DNA of 64,000 bases from Phoenix dactylifera (GCF_009389715.1 NC_052399.1:5706585-5770584), one strand, 5' to 3'. Positions 45,979-59,300 are shown, counted from the stretch's first letter. Program-made: numbers and translations. The notes: generated by a model from the letters alone, not told the origin.

Positions 45979-46452
45979 ATGTCGATTGTCAGGCGGAGCA
46001 ACATCTTCGACCCCTTCTCCCTCGACGTCTGGGATCCTTTCCACAGCTTCCCTTTCGACACCTTCCGCGCCCTCGCGGAGTCCCGCCCCAGCTTCGTCAG
46101 CGAGACCTCCGCCTTCGCCAACACCCGCATCGACTGGAAGGAGACCCCGGAGGCCCACATCTTCAAAGCCGACCTCCCCGGGGTTAAGAAAGAGGAGGTG
46201 AAGGTGGAGGTAGAGGAGGGCAGGGTCCTCCAGATCAGCGGCGAGCGCAGCAAGGAGAAAGAGGAGAAGAACGACAAGTGGCACCGCGTCGAGAGAAGCA
46301 GCGGCAAATTCCTCCGGCGGTTTCGGCTGCCGGAGAATGCCAAGGTGGACCGGGTGGAGGCGTCCATGGAGAACGGGGTGCTGACGGTGACCGTGCCGAA
46401 AGAAGAGGAGAAGAAGAAGCCCGAGGTGAAAGCCATCGAAATCTCTGGCTGA
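45979..46452 (+). CDS. Class I small heat-shock protein sHSP3
   Basis: This 157-residue intronless protein starts [21 protein letters not shown] chose the ATG at 45979 over the upstream in-frame ATG at 45946 because it aligns with sHSP1 and sHSP2. The alpha-crystallin domain (about 50-142) and the C-terminal IEI anchor are intact. The arm differs from the other two ([18 protein letters not shown]), while the region from residue 57 onward is identical to sHSP1. It belongs to the cytosolic class I family that binds unfolding proteins. A gypsy element lies 248 bases downstream of the stop. Confidence 0.96.
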   Translation: MSIVRRSNIFDPFSLDVWDPFHSFPFDTFRALAESRPSFVSETSAFANTRIDWKETPEAHIFKADLPGVKKEEVKVEVEEGRVLQISGERSKEKEEKNDKWHRVERSSGKFLRRFRLPENAKVDRVEASMENGVLTVTVPKEEEKKKPEVKAIEISG

Positions 46453-46699
46453 ATTCATGCAAGAAGCGGTGCATTCTAGAGGCGTTCGTTGGTGATGCTG
46501 CAGCCTCTTTCTTTCGAGGGAATAACGAGTATGTGTCGTTGTATAAGTGTTTGCATGTGTTAGCGCGCCTTCTTGTCTCTGAACGTCTGTTGAAGGGTAT
46601 CTAATTTAGTCGTTTGCCGCTTTGCAATGAAATAAGAAGAGTCTTTGCGAATTTACTTGGATATTTTATCTCCCTCTTTTTGAATGAAAGCATGATTTC

Positions 46700-47618
46700 T
46701 GTTGCTGAAAATTGGACCCGGGGGCAACCTTCGGTCGAGGAGAGGGAACGACTGTTAGTCCTCACGGCGGGGCGGCGGTCTGTCGGCGGGCGGCGTCCTC
46801 CGTCCAGGGCGGTCGGAGAGAGGGAACAGCAGGTCCTCGCAGCGGGGCGACGATCCGTTGGCTGGTGGCGTCCTCCGTCCGGGCCGGTCGGAGAGAAGGA
46901 ACAGCAGGTCCTCGTAGCGGGGCGGCGATCCGTTGGCTGGCGGCGTCCTCCGTCCGGGTGCCTGCACACGAACCGGTGGCCGGGTTCTCCGGCGCCGGCC
47001 CTCCGACGCTCAAGTCAGGGAGGGGGCAAATAGTGGGGAGAAGGAGATAAACGGTGATTTTTGGGTGTATGAATGTTTTTTCCTCCCTCCTCTTGAGAGG
47101 CCAAGGCTCCCTTTTATATGCGGGGGTCGGTTTACCTGTGATGTAACAGGGCGAGGCCGTAGTACGGCTTGGCATGTTGTTCAGGTCGGCGCTCGGTCAG
47201 GCGAATCATTGCACTGATGTCGGCGGTATGGCCGAGATCAGAGACTTATCATAGTCGACTAGACCCTGCTGGGTCGATTTGCCGTGGAGAGCTGGGGATC
47301 CGTAGATGTCAGGAGCCATGCGCATTTATTGTGGAGTAAGTCGGAGATCCGCATTTATTATGGAGTAAGCCGGAGATCCGCATTTATTGTTGAGTGTGCC
47401 GGAAGATTACAGCGGCCATGCGCAATAAATGCCGGAGGGGTGTTAGAGTACGGTCCTCGGACATCGGGGTTTCTCTTAGGTCGGAGGTTTCGGGGTCGGT
47501 CGTCTTGTGGCCGAGCGTTCCGAGGTCGGACGCTGACTTCGGCTGTCCGGGGTCGGAGGTTGTACGGCTTCTTAGGGGCATTTATGTCATTTGGGGGGAA
47601 ACTTTATTCCCCCCAACA
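46700..47618 (-). repeat. LTR of the gypsy element (3' LTR in element orientation)
   Basis: Starts TGTTGCTGAAAATTGG and ends CCCCCCAACA on the plus strand, 919 bp, the same length as the other LTR. It contains three iterations of a GCGGGGCGNCGATCCGTTGG-type GC-rich unit. Confidence 0.93.
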
Positions 47619-48733
47619 CTACCCCCCGACTTCCGAGTTCGAGCGGCTTGTGGGGCTCGGACGTGGGAAGTAAAGTCTGTCACTAAGGTTGGGGGGAAGG
47701 TCTCGCCCGCCCCCTTGTGCTAGAACCTTGGCTAACCGCCTCGACGACCTCTAACTTCGTATTTTAATCTTTGGGCTGCTTAACGGAGCTGCCCTTTTCC
47801 CTGGCTATATCTTAGCCTTCTCGGATTCCAGTCGTCTCGACCAAAGGGAGCTCCGAGCTTAGGTTTCTAGAAAATTTCTCTAAGTCCTATAACTCGGATC
47901 TTAGAGTCGTGGGAGTTGCCACGTTTGGCCTTTAGGAAAATCTTAAGGCACCGAGGTCGGGCCTTAGCCCTTCAAGTGGGACCGGAATAGGTCTATTCGT
48001 GCCGCTATTCGGGGAGTTTAGTCGGGTTTCCGAACTCAACTCCGAACCTCTCATAGGGAGCGCGGGCTAATAAACAAGTTATTGCCGAAGGTTTTCATAG
48101 TTATCGTCCTCGGACCCTGCCGAGATTTCGGTGAACAAGGCTGGGATTCCCAAAGATCGCCTTGGTACCTGTGCTTGGCTGGTACATTCGTGGCTGGGAC
48201 CACTTTCCCAGCTGGACGTCGGAGTTTACTTAGAAGAGCCGAGTTGGGCCCTACTTTATGAAGCCTTAGTACGGATTACGGAGACTTGACGAACAGAGCA
48301 GGCATAATGAGGTTGGGAGGTCGGTCTTAAGCCGACCCAGCGAAGAAGCCCGGCTTTGGGGCAAAATAAGACTCCAACATTGGACGAGATCCCGCTCGGC
48401 AATATGTAGATAAAATTTGACAAGGAGGGCGTCTAGTTGGGTGTACCTCTTGCATTCTCGGGGTCATGCTTCGCATGGTGGAGTAGGTCGCTTCCCTTCC
48501 TCGTCGACCTCCGGAGTCATTTTTGACTTGTAAAAGGGGCTCGGGCTTCCCATGGACCCGGCGACTCCTGCCGGAGTTGAGAGGATCTGGGGAGGCTCTG
48601 TTGATTTGGAGCCCTTTTTGAGATCGAGGGGGCTTAAGACCCCATGGTCGGACCTCGGAGCACCTCAGCCTTGGTCGAGGGATCTCACATCAGGTCGGCG
48701 GGTTCGTGGACGCCTTGCTGACCTGTGATACCT

Positions 48734-49916
48734 CCCGAGGTCGAGGGAGTCTGGTTCTCTACAGTCGACCCTCGGGGCATCCCGACCTTAGTCGAGGGAT
48801 CGTTCGTCAGGTCGGCTGGTCTGGGCACGCTCTACCGACCGGCGACGCTTCCCGAGGTCGAGGGAGTCTGGTTCTCTACGGTCGACCCTCGGGGCATCCC
48901 GACCTTAGTCGAGGGATCGCTCGCTTCGGGGATCGGGGATCGTCGACCGCTCCCGGGGGTCCACTTTGTGGCGCCCCGGGTGGAGCCACCCTTTCCACCC
49001 CTCACGGCGCCTTCCCGAGGTCGAGGGAGTCTGGTTCTCTACGGTCGACCCTCGGGGCATCCCGACCTTAGTCGAGGGATCGTTCGTCAGGTCGGCTGGT
49101 CTGGGCACGCTCTACCGACCGGCGACGCTTCCCGAGGTCGAGGGAGTCTGGTTCTCTACGGTCGACCCTCGGGGCATCCCGACCTTAGTCGAGGGGTCCC
49201 TCGCCTCGGGGATCGGGGATCGTCGACCGCTCCCGGGGGTCCACTTTGTGGCGCCCCGGGTGAAGCCACCCTTTCCACCCCTCACGGCGCCTTCCCGAGG
49301 TCGAGGGAGTCTGGTTCTCTACGGTCGACCCTCGGGGCATCCCGACCTTAGTCGAGGGATCGTTCGTCAGGTCGGCTGGTCTGGGCACGCTCTACCGACC
49401 GGCGACGCTTCCCGAGGTCGAGGGAGTCTGGTTCTCTACGGTCGACCCTCGGGGCATCCCGACCTTAGTCGAGGGATCGCTCGCTTCGGGGATCGGGGAT
49501 CGTCGACCGCTCCCGGGGGTCCACTTTGTGGCGCCCCGGGTGGAGCCACCCTTTCCACCCCTCACGGCGCCTTCCCGAGGTCGAGGGAGTCTGGTTCTCT
49601 ACGGTCGACCCTCGGGGCATCCCGACCTTAGTCGAGGGATCGTTCGTCAGGTCGGCTGGTCTGGGCACGCTCTACCGACCGGCGACGCTTTCCGAGGTCG
49701 AGGGAGTCTGGTTCTCTACGGTCGACCCTCGGGGCATCCCGGCCTTAGTCGAGGGATCGCTCGCTTCGGGGATCGGGGATCGTCGACCGCTCCCGGGGGT
49801 CCACTTTGTGGCGCCCCGGGTGGAGCCACCCTTTCCACCCCTCACGGCGCCTTCCCGAGGTCGAGGGAGTCTGGTTCTCTACGGTCGACCCTCGGGGCAT
49901 CCCGACCTTAGTCGAG
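48734..49916. repeat. 280-bp tandem repeat inside the gypsy element
   Basis: About four and a quarter units of exactly 280 bp are present. Each contains two copies of a sub-repeat beginning CCCGAGGTCGAGGGAGTCTG at alternating spacings of 118 and 162 (48734, 48851, 49013, 49131, 49293, 49411, 49573, 49691, 49853). Units are almost identical, so expansion is recent. The long open frames across it do not match any protein family and mirror the repeat. Confidence 0.95.
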
Positions 49917-50289
49917 GAGGCGCTACGGGGGGCCGCGAAGGTACTACCCCGTTGTTGGTGTCGAGCGCCACGGGGGACTGCGAAGGTACTACCCCGTCTT
50001 TCCGAAGTGTCGAGGGGTCTGGGCACGCACTGTCGACACTCGGGGCATCTCGACCTTAGTCGAGGAATCTTGCACCAGTCGATGTTTCACCGTCCTGCGA
50101 TTCTTCCCGAGGTCGAGGGAGTTTGGGACTCTACGGTCGAGCCTCGAGGCATCCCGATTTTGGCCGGGGGATCTGAGGATCACAGACGACCCAATATTAG
50201 AAGAGGATTACAGTCATCAAAATGAGAGAAATATTTGCAGAAAAAGGAGCTGAGTCCATTATCCTGATTATCTTGAACCCCTTGGGGTT

Positions 50290-53010
50290 TCACTGGTAGT
50301 ACATTCGTAAATTCTCGGAGTTCCAGCTTCGTGGGATCAGAGTCCCTTCCAGGGACTTCAATTTGTACGCCCCTGGCCGTTGTACCCGGGCGATTTGATA
50401 CGGTCCTTCCCAGTTTGGGGCGAGCTTTCCTTGCTCGGTTGGTTGAGAAGCCTCGGCTTTCCTGAGGACGAGGTCCCCTACCTTGAAGAGCTTGGGCTTA
50501 ACTCTGGAGTTGTAGTATTGAGCCGTTCGCTGTTGATATCTCGCCATGCGCACCCGGGCGACCTCTCTTGTCTCTTCGACGAGGTCCAAATTGCTCCTGA
50601 GCTGGGAAGAATTGGTATCGGGGTCGTAATGCTCCACCCTCAGAGAAGGCAAGCCGATCTCCAATGGGATGACGGCCTCAGTGCCGTATGCTAAGTTGAA
50701 GGGGGTTTCTCCCGTGGGCAGTCGGAACGTGGTCCGGTACGCCCAAAGGACATTGTACAAGTCCTCGACCCACTGTCCTTTGGACCGATCAAGCCTAGCT
50801 TTGAGTCCCTGCAAAATAGTTCGGTTAGTTACCTCAGTTTCCCCGTTTGTCTGGGGGTGGGCAACCGAGGTGAAGCGATGATCAATGCCGAGCTCAGAGC
50901 AAAACTCCCTGAAATGAACATTGTCAAATTGTCGACCATTGTCGGATATAAGGATACGGGGTAGTCCGAATCGGCAGATTATAGACTTCCACACGAAGTC
51001 CCGCATCTTTTGCTCGGTGATCCGGGCAACGGGTTCGGCCTCGACCCATTTGGTGAAGTAGTCGATGGAGACGACCAGGAACTTTCTCTGTCCGGTGGCC
51101 AGGGAAAAGGGCCCCAGGATGTCGATCCCCCATTGGGCAAACGGCCAGGGGGCGATGATGGAGGTCAGCAGAGCTGAAGGTCGGCGCTGGATATTGGTTG
51201 GCACCGATCACACTTGCGGACGAAATCCGTTGCGTCCTTCTGGAGTGTGGGCCAGTAGTATCCCTGCCGCAGGATCTTATGGGCTAAGGCTCGACCCCCC
51301 AGGTGATTTCCGCAGATCCCTTCATGGACCTCTCGGAGGGCGTAATCCGCCTCGGAGGGGCGGAGGCATCTGAGAAGGGGAGAAGTAAATGATTGTCGAT
51401 AGAGTTTATTCTCGTACAAGACATACCGGGGAGCCTGGCGCTTGATTCGGCGAGCCTCCGTCTCGTCATGAGGTAGAGTTCCGTCCTGAAGATAGCAGAC
51501 GAGCCCGTCGATCCAGCTTGGCTCGGAGTCGATGCACATAGTGGGCTCGGGTTCCTCCGTGCTGGGGACCCGAAGATACTCGAGCGCTGTTCCCTTGGGA
51601 AGCTCGCTCATGCGGGAGGTGGCCAGTTTGGATAGCTGGTCTGCCCTGAGGTTTTCCGCTCTGGGAATATACTGAATATTGAAAGAATTTAGGGCAGATG
51701 TGAGTTTCCGCACCTTTTGGAGATACTTTTGCATGGATGGCTCTTTAGCTTCAAAATCTCCTTGGACCTGGTTCACCACCAGCTGGGAGTCGCTAAAGGC
51801 CGTCAGGTCTCCCACTTTTAGTTCTTTCGCCAGCTTGAGCCCGGCGATGAGAGCCTCATACTCGGCCTCGTTGTTTGAGGCCGGGAACTCGAGGCGCAGA
51901 GCTTGCTCGGCCACCACTCCATCTGGACTGGTGAGGATAAGTCCGGCCCCGCTGCCCCCCGCCTGGAGGCGACTGCCTCCTCGGCCTTGGCGTACTTCCG
52001 GGCTCGGGCCAGCATTTCGGTGAAGTCGGCCGGGAAGCTCTTCTCGATGGAGAAGAGGAATCGGTAGGAGCGGACCCCAGTCTTCAGAGCCGACATGGCT
52101 ATCGACTGGTCTAGCTCGCGAACCTCCCATGTGGCGGCGGTAAAGCGGTCCAGGTACTCTTTGAGGGACTCCCCCTCCTTCTGCTTGATGTCCAGGAGGG
52201 AGTCTGATGTTCGTCGCTGGCGCCGGCTGGCAGCAAAGTTGGTGGCGAACTGCCTGCCGAGCTGCTCGAAAGAGGACACCGTGTTCGGCTTCAGACCAGA
52301 GAACCAAAGCCGAGCGGTCCCTCGGAGGGTTGCTGGGAAGGCCTTGCAGAGTATGGCCTCCGAGGACCCTTGTAGGGCCATGAGGGCCCGATAACTCTCC
52401 AAGTGGTCGAGGGGGTCGGTGATTCCGCTGTAGGGCTCCACCTGAGGCATTTTGAACCTCGCGGGAACTGGCTCGTCCTCGATCTGGCGGGAGAAGGGGG
52501 ACTTGGTAGTGAACTCAAAGTCCCCTTCCTGTCTTGCCTTCTTGCTGTGGAGTGCCGCAATCTGGCGCTCCAGATGCTCGACTTTTCGGTCGAGCTCCCC
52601 CACCCGTGGGATTGTCGCTGTGGTTTGCGCCAGCTCACGGTAATCCGGGGCTGACTCCGCCTCAGAAAGTTGGGGTCTCCGGTCGAAACCTTCTCCCGGT
52701 AACTCTCTCCGGGGAGAGGCTCGTTCTCCATTGTTGGCTCTGGAGGAGCCATGCAAATTTTGGCTGGAGAGAACCGGGCCGTTGGGGAGACACTCCGGCG
52801 GGGCCTGGGCCTGCGGGGGAAGTGCCGGTAAAGCCTCCACGCGCCGCAGGCCCTGAACGGCGGCGGCCAGGGCCTGGACTTGCTGTGCCAGGGCGTTGAA
52901 CTGTTCCGGCTGGACCTGAGGAGCTGGGTCAGCCGGAGTTGGAGAATTCTGGACGGAGTGTCCAGGACTTTGCGGGGGACGCCGGGAGACGTTAGAGGTT
53001 CCCTTACTTC
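50290..53010 (-). mobile_element. Gypsy coding remnants: gag, RNase H, integrase
   Basis: On the minus strand a Retrotrans_gag-type region (about 52990-52000) contains LDHLESYRALMALQG and ATLRGTARLWFSGLKPN. An RNase H region (about 51950-51550) contains NNEAEYEALIAGLKLAKEL. The integrase zinc-binding and core regions (about 51400-50650) contain GYYWPTLQKDA, WGIDILGPF and SDNGRQFDN, followed by a C-terminal region. The set fits the Ty3/gypsy Tat-like group. It is broken, with an incomplete set of parts. Confidence 0.85.
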
Positions 53011-53053
53011 TCAACTTCATGACTGCTACTCGGTCCCTTCCTCTAGCGCCAAC

Positions 53054-53972
53054 TGTTGCTGGAAATTGGACCCGGGGGCAACCTTCGGTCGAGGAGAGGG
53101 AACGACTGTTAGTCCTCACGGCGGGGCGGCGGTCTATCGGCGGGCGGCGTCCTCCGTCCAGGGCGGTCGGAGAGAGGGAACAGCAGGTCCTCGCAGCGGG
53201 GCGACGATCCGTTGGCTGGCGGCGTCCTCCGTCCGGGCCGGTCGGAGAGAAGGAACAGCAGGTCCTCGCAGCGGGGCGGCGATCCGTTGGCTGGCGGCGT
53301 CCTCCGTCCGGGTGCCTGCACACGAACCGGTGGCCGGGTTCTCCGGCGCCGGCCCTCCGACGCTCAAGTCAGGGAGGGGGCAAATAGTGGGGAGAAGGAG
53401 ATAAACGGTGATTTTTGGGTGTATGAATGTTTTTTCCTCCCTCCTCTTGAGAGGCCAAGGCTCCCTTTTATATGCGGGGGTCGGTTTACCTGTGATGTAA
53501 CAGGGCGAGGCCGTAGTACGGCTTGGCATGTTGTTCAGGTCGGCGCTCGGTCAGGCGAATCATTGCACTGATGTCGGCGGTATGGCCGAGATCAGAGACT
53601 TATCATAGTCGACTAGACCCTGCTGGGTCGATTTGCCGTGGAGAGCTGGGGATCCGTAGATGTCAGGAGCCATGCGCATTTATTGTGGAGTAAGTCGGAG
53701 ATCCGCATTTATTATGGAGTAAGCCGGAGATCCGCATTTATTGTTGAGTGTGCCGGAAGATTACAGCGGCCATGCGCAATAAATGCCGGAGGGGTGTTAG
53801 AGTACGGTCCTCGGACATCGGGGTTTTTCTTAGGTCGGAGGTTTCGGGGTCGGTCGTCTTGTGGCCGAGCGTTCCGAGGTCGGACGCTGACTTCGGCTGT
53901 CCGGGGTCGGAGGTTGTACGGCTTCTTAGGGGCATTTATGTCATTTGGGGGGAAACTTTATTCCCCCCAACA
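53054..53972 (-). repeat. LTR of the gypsy element (5' LTR in element orientation)
   Basis: 919 bp, TGTTGCTGGAAATTGG to CCCCCCAACA on the plus strand, about 99.5 percent identical to the other LTR by eye. Confidence 0.93.
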
Positions 53973-53977
53973 ATTTC

Positions 53978-55123
53978 TTTTCTTTTTTTGTCTTTGATCA
54001 AAGGGGAGTCCAAGGTGCATCATGGCAGGCCCAAGATTTTGTTTTGCTTTTTAAAACAAGATTTTAATCAATCCATTATCAAGGTAATTAATAATGAATT
54101 TTCAGGTTTTGCTAAAATGTCGAAGAAAGAGGATCAGTTGAAACCACCTCGACGACGCTTCCCTGGTTCCTCTCTGTTTCTCATCATGTACCGCAAACAA
54201 AATGCATTTCTTAGACGTAAAGGTATTTTGTTTAGATTTTTTACATAAGTACTCTCCTAAATATTGGATTTTATATAAATATCTTTTTAGAATTGATATT
54301 TGCATGTATACCATCGTAAAATACTTGTTTTGTCATTTTATCATTTTTTTTTGTTTTTATTTTTGCATATGTACCCATGCTATCTAATGATATTAAAAAC
54401 TTAACGTAATCCCAATAGCAGGAAAAGCAAATAGAAACAATAACGTAATTTTAGAATTTTATTTTATTTTTAATTAATATAAATATGATTTTTTTCAACA
54501 TCATTAGAACAAGGATATTTGTACAATAACCGAGTTTTATGAGGGTATATATTGTAAATATCAATTTTGGAAGGATATTTATGCGAAATTCGATATTTAG
54601 AAAGGTATTCATGAAAAAAAAATCCTTTTGTTTATTCATTTAGAAAATTTGGAGTTCGAGGAGTTAAGCAATGGGAAAGGATTATTTAATTATCTTTGGA
54701 ATCTTTTATTCCTATCAGTTTGCATTAGAACTTTTTTGAAAAAAAAAAATGGTATTATCCTAAGTTTTGGAATTGCTTGATCGAGCGGTTTCTTGATATT
54801 TGGATATTCTTCTTCTATGGCGTTGTCCTTTCCGTTGCCATCTTCTATTTTAGGCTTTTATTCCACTTGGCTTTCAAAGAGGGTCGTAAGGAGGGTAAGC
54901 ACCAATTCTAATTCAATTTGTAAAGAGTGGCTGATTTCAAATCTGAACTATCAAATCAATTTTTTGAGGAGGTTGTGCTACATAATTCTTTTTCGTTTCT
55001 ATAAAATTATTTAGTGGTGCTACACTGCTAAGGATCATTAATTGAATCTTGCATGAGAAAATCTGATTTATATCTTATTACCAAAAACTGGACAACAAGC
55101 AGTCATGAGCAGCTTGTACAAAA
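53978..55123. other. AT-rich spacer, duplicate of 23520-24744
   Basis: No gene is seen. It includes the short MSKKEDQLKPPRRRF frame at 54117 in a slightly altered context and several A/T runs. Confidence 0.55.
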
Positions 55124-55747
55124 AATAATATTAAAATAATAGAAGCAGAAGCTGATCGCTGCGTCTGCCTAGTTACTGATTGTCCTCTTGATCTGAAATC
55201 AACTCAAGATGTAAATCCATCAGGCTGGTCAACCCATGGCGTCGCAGGCCCGCCAGTCGTCAGATGAAGAGGTTTCGGAAAAAAGTGGCGCTGCTGCGCA
55301 CTTTCCAGAGCATTGGTGATCGTGGATGCTATGCCCTGACAGATAGTGACAAAGAATATATATATATATATAATAACATTTTTTATACATATTCTTTTAA
55401 ATATTAATATTTGTATAAATATTTTTTTAAATTAATATTTGTATGTATATCCTCAACAAATACTTGTTTTATATAGATATTCTTTTTTATATGTACTCAT
55501 GCTATTTATTGGTTTAAAATTAAAATAACAAAATATCATTAATAAATAAATATGCAAAAATAAATATTTATAAGAGTATAATACAAATAGCAATTTTGAA
55601 GAGTATTCATGCAATTTTATTACTTTCAGAAAGTGGATGCAACGACGCTCTGAAGACAGAAGGGGCTTTGGGGCACTCTGACCCGATTGCATCAATATCC
55701 GTGCTGTTGAGTGTGCCCTTCGGTCGAATACCAAGCGTGCCGATTTG

Positions 55748-56370
55748 ATGGCAGCTCAGACCACCACTGCGCCGGAGAAGGCGACGGCCACCTCCTTGTG
55801 GTCGGAGGTGGAACAGGGTCCCTGGAGGCAGATGTGGACCAATCACCAGATCACAGCGGAGGAACTGGCGGTGCTCCAAAGCCTTTTTATAGAGGTGTTG
55901 GAGCTACCGGCTGCTCGTGTGGGGAGGGAGTGAGAGGCATGGGCGTCGTCGGCAATGGTTGTTCGGAGCTTGGGCTGCTAGGTTTCAGCAGTGGGTGGCG
56001 CGCGACCTCCGGTTGCGGGGCAAGCTGGCGTGCAACGTCGATTTCTTCCCGATGGCGGAGGGCCTCACGACTTTCAGATTCTGGAGCATGGTTGGTCGGG
56101 ATGCTACGTTGGCTAACGATCCGTGGTTGGTGGCCAGCCAATTGCTAGCGATGGAGGAGTGGCGCCCCAACTTTGTCTCAAGAATCAACACGGTGAGTTG
56201 AACGGTGGTTTAGCTGCGGCTACCCTACCTCCCCCCATGAGTTCTAGGATAAGGATTCCCTGCTTGAGATTGATGCGGTGGCGGGCCGGCCAATGCGATT
56301 GGATGATGTTTTCGACTAGCTCCGGCGGGCAGGGCATGCACAGATAAAGGTTAAGATCGACGCCCTCGGT
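55748..56370 (+). mobile_element. LINE ORF1 fragment (DUF4283), module copy 3
   Basis: An ATG at 55748 opens MAAQTTTAPEKATATSLWSE followed by ITAEELAVLQSLFIEVLELP, a plausible ORF1 N-terminus, until a frameshift near 55930. The DUF4283 frame (55917-56201) then gives LRGKLACNVDFFPMAEG and PWLVASQLLAMEEWRPNF, and stops at TTGA after NTVS. It joins copia-flank sequence near 56370, as in copy 2. Confidence 0.75.
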
Positions 56371-56379
56371 CCATGGCTC

Positions 56380-59300
56380 AGATTAAATCAACAGCACAAA
56401 TATTATAGCCCGATTTAGGTTCTAAGCGGGTTGCGCTAATATGGCCGTGCGCAGGTATCTTTCATGTGCTTTTTAGAGAATCACCCATTTTCATAATTGC
56501 GGCCTCACGACTGCATATATAGGTGAGTCCTAATAAGAAAACTAGCAAGAAAGTTCTTGCCTCTTGGGTCTTGGACTCATTAAGAGTTATACAAACAAAC
56601 TTATTCTACCGCTTACTTTTATGAGCACTAGTGCTATAGGGATGAGAAAAACATAAAACAGTGTTTCTCTTAGTCACACTCCAGTTTGTTTCTACCCATT
56701 GAACCTTTTAAGGTTGGGTTCCCACCGTGGTGATCTATCTTTATGGGCTAAGCTCCATCCCCCTCGACGACACTAGAACTATTGTTTTAGACAAACTTTT
56801 TGTAAGCTGATTAGCCAAATTATTTTTTGATTTTGCAAAATTTAAAGCAATAACGTTATTTTTCAATTTGTATCTTAATGATTTATGACGCATTTTTAAG
56901 TGCCTTTTCATTTTTACATTGGCATTTTCTTGGTTGCACTTATCTATTGCAGATTTACAGTCACAATGTAAGAAGACAGGTGGTAAAGATAACTTATCTG
57001 TAGGAAAGTCTATTAGTAGATCTCTGAGCCACTCAGCCTTAGTGTTAATAGTGTCTAAAGCTATCAGTTCAGATTCAGTGGTACTCCTAGATATCAAGGT
57101 TTATTTGGTAGATTTCCAAAACACAGCAGCATCTTCTAGAAGAAAGACATATCCTGTGGTGAATTTAACATCTAAGGTATAGCTGATCTAGTTGGCATCA
57201 CTATAACCTTCTAGAACAGCAGGAAATCCACTAAAGTGCAAACTATAGAACTTGGTAATCTTAAGATACCTAAGAATTCTCTCTAATACTGTCCAGTGAT
57301 ATTTATTTGGATTAACAGTATATCTACTAAGTCTATTCATAGCATATGCTATATCTGGCCTAGTGTAGTTTGCTAGGAATCCTAGTGAGTCTATAATTTG
57401 AGCATATAGGCTTTTAAAGATAGGAGTTCCTAAGTTCTTCTTAAGATATGTAGAGTGATCAAAGGGAGTAGAAACAGGCTGACAATCGGTATACTTAAAT
57501 TTATTGAGAATCTTGTCAGCATAATGACTTTGGAATAATTTAATACTATTTGTACTTCTAATTATTTTGGTGTTTAAAATTAAGTCAGCTTGTCCCAAGT
57601 CTTTCATATCAAACTTATGATTTAAGAATTGCTTTACTTCATCAACTATCTGAAGATCTGTCCCAAAGATCAATATATCATCTACATAGAGGCACAAGAT
57701 CGTAAGTTTATTTCCAACTCTCTTATAGTATACACATTCGTTTGTACTATTGATTTCAAAACCAAATATCAATATGGCTTCAGCAAATTTCAAGTGCTAT
57801 TGCTTTGGTGTTTGTTTAAGACCATAGAGAGATCTGACTAGTCTGCAAACTTTATTTTCTTGGCATGAGATTATAAATTCCTCTAGCTGGTCCATATAGA
57901 TTTCTTCATTTAAGTCTCCATTTTAAAAAACTGTTTTGACATCCATCTGATGAATTACTAATCTATGAATGGAGGCTAATGCTATAAGGATCCTAATAGT
58001 CGTAATCCTAGCTACAGATGCATAGACATCAAACAAATCTATCCCAGGTCTCTGAGTAAAATTCTTGGTAGCTAATTTAGCCTTAAATTTATCTACAGGG
58101 CTATTAGGCTTAAATTTTTTCTTAAAGATCCATTTGCAATCTATAGTTTTCAACCAGAAGAAAGATCAGTCAATACCCAAGTATTGTTTTGAATAATTGG
58201 CTGCATCTCGTTGTCTACAGCTTTCCTCCAAAAAGGTGAATCCAAGAATTTCATTGCATCCTCAAAAGTAATTAGAGAGTCTTCTATAAAAAAAGGTGTA
58301 AAAGTCATCTCCAAATATTTTCTCTATCCTGGATCTCTTACTCCTCCTAGGTTCTGCTTCTATTTCTATTTCTCTTGTCCTTATTTTACTAGAGCTACTA
58401 GCTATACCACTATCTACTCTAGTCCTAAGTGGAAAGGTGTCTTCAAAATATGTTGCATCTCTGGCTTCTATGATAGTGTTGTTGCTAATATCACTTTCTT
58501 CTGAATTAATCATTAAAAATCTATTGGCATTACTATTAGCTGCATATATTATGAATATGACATCCACTGTTTTAGGCCCTATTTTCTTTCTCTTAAAATC
58601 AAGTATTTTTACTTTTTCCAAGCACCCCCACACTTTCAACTAGCTAAGATTAGGTTTTCTATGTTTACAAACTTCATATGGAGTTAGATCATTATTTTTA
58701 GAGGAAATACTATTAAGGATATAACAGGTTGAAACTAGAGCTTCCCCCCACAAATTTTCTGGTACTCCTGAGCTTATAAGCATAGAGTTAACTATATCCA
58801 TTAAAGTCTTATTCTTCCTTTCTGCTACTCCATTTGATTGGGGAGAATAGGGAGCAGTCACTTCATGAATGATTCCATGATTTTCCCAAAATTGAGTTAT
58901 ATCATTAGATGTATATTCACCTCCCCAATTTGATCTAAGGATTTTAATTTTCTTTTCTTGTTGGTTCTCAGCTTCGATCTTAAAAATCTTAAATTTACTG
59001 AGCACCTCATCCTTACTTTTAATTAGGTAGATGTAACAAAACTTAGATAGATCATCTATGAAGGTTATAAAGTATCTGTTACCTCCTCTAGAAGTTCTAC
59101 CGGAGTCACAAACATCACTATGGATCAACTCTAATAGATCCAAATCCCTATTAATAGATTTAAAAGGCTTTCTAGAAAGTTTAACTTCTACACAGATTTC
59201 ATATTTCTCATAGTTCTTAAGATCACTTTTTGGTATTAAATTTAGGTTCATTAGTTGCTTAATTGTATTATAATTTATATGACTTAATCTACCATGCCAA

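Larger units (their letters stand above)
46700..53972 (-). mobile_element. Ty3/gypsy LTR retrotransposon, 7.3 kb, young, incomplete
   Basis: Two LTRs of 919 bp each (46700-47618, 53054-53972) are flanked by the duplication ATTTC (46695-46699, 53973-53977). The empty site is at 23515-23519 in the left block. On the minus strand, next to the right LTR, is a primer-binding-like TTGGCGCTAGAGG. A polypurine tract TCGGGGGGTAG adjoins the left LTR. Recognised parts are gag, RNase H and integrase. It is broken, since pol is only partly represented, so it is probably non-autonomous. By eye the LTRs differ at about five positions, suggesting an insertion within a few hundred thousand years. Confidence 0.94.
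39751..55123 (+). repeat. sHSP block, right copy
   Basis: This is the counterpart of 11673-24744, with the additional segment 39884-40496, a longer antisense sHSP pseudogene, two full sHSP genes and a gypsy element inserted downstream of sHSP3. It carries the empty site for CACTA 1 at 40869-40871. Confidence 0.85.

Noticed and set aside
48706-50059. Long plus-strand open frames of 120-220 residues
   Set aside because: They run through the 280-bp GC-rich tandem repeat, occur in several frames at once, and encode only the repeat. No domain is recognised.
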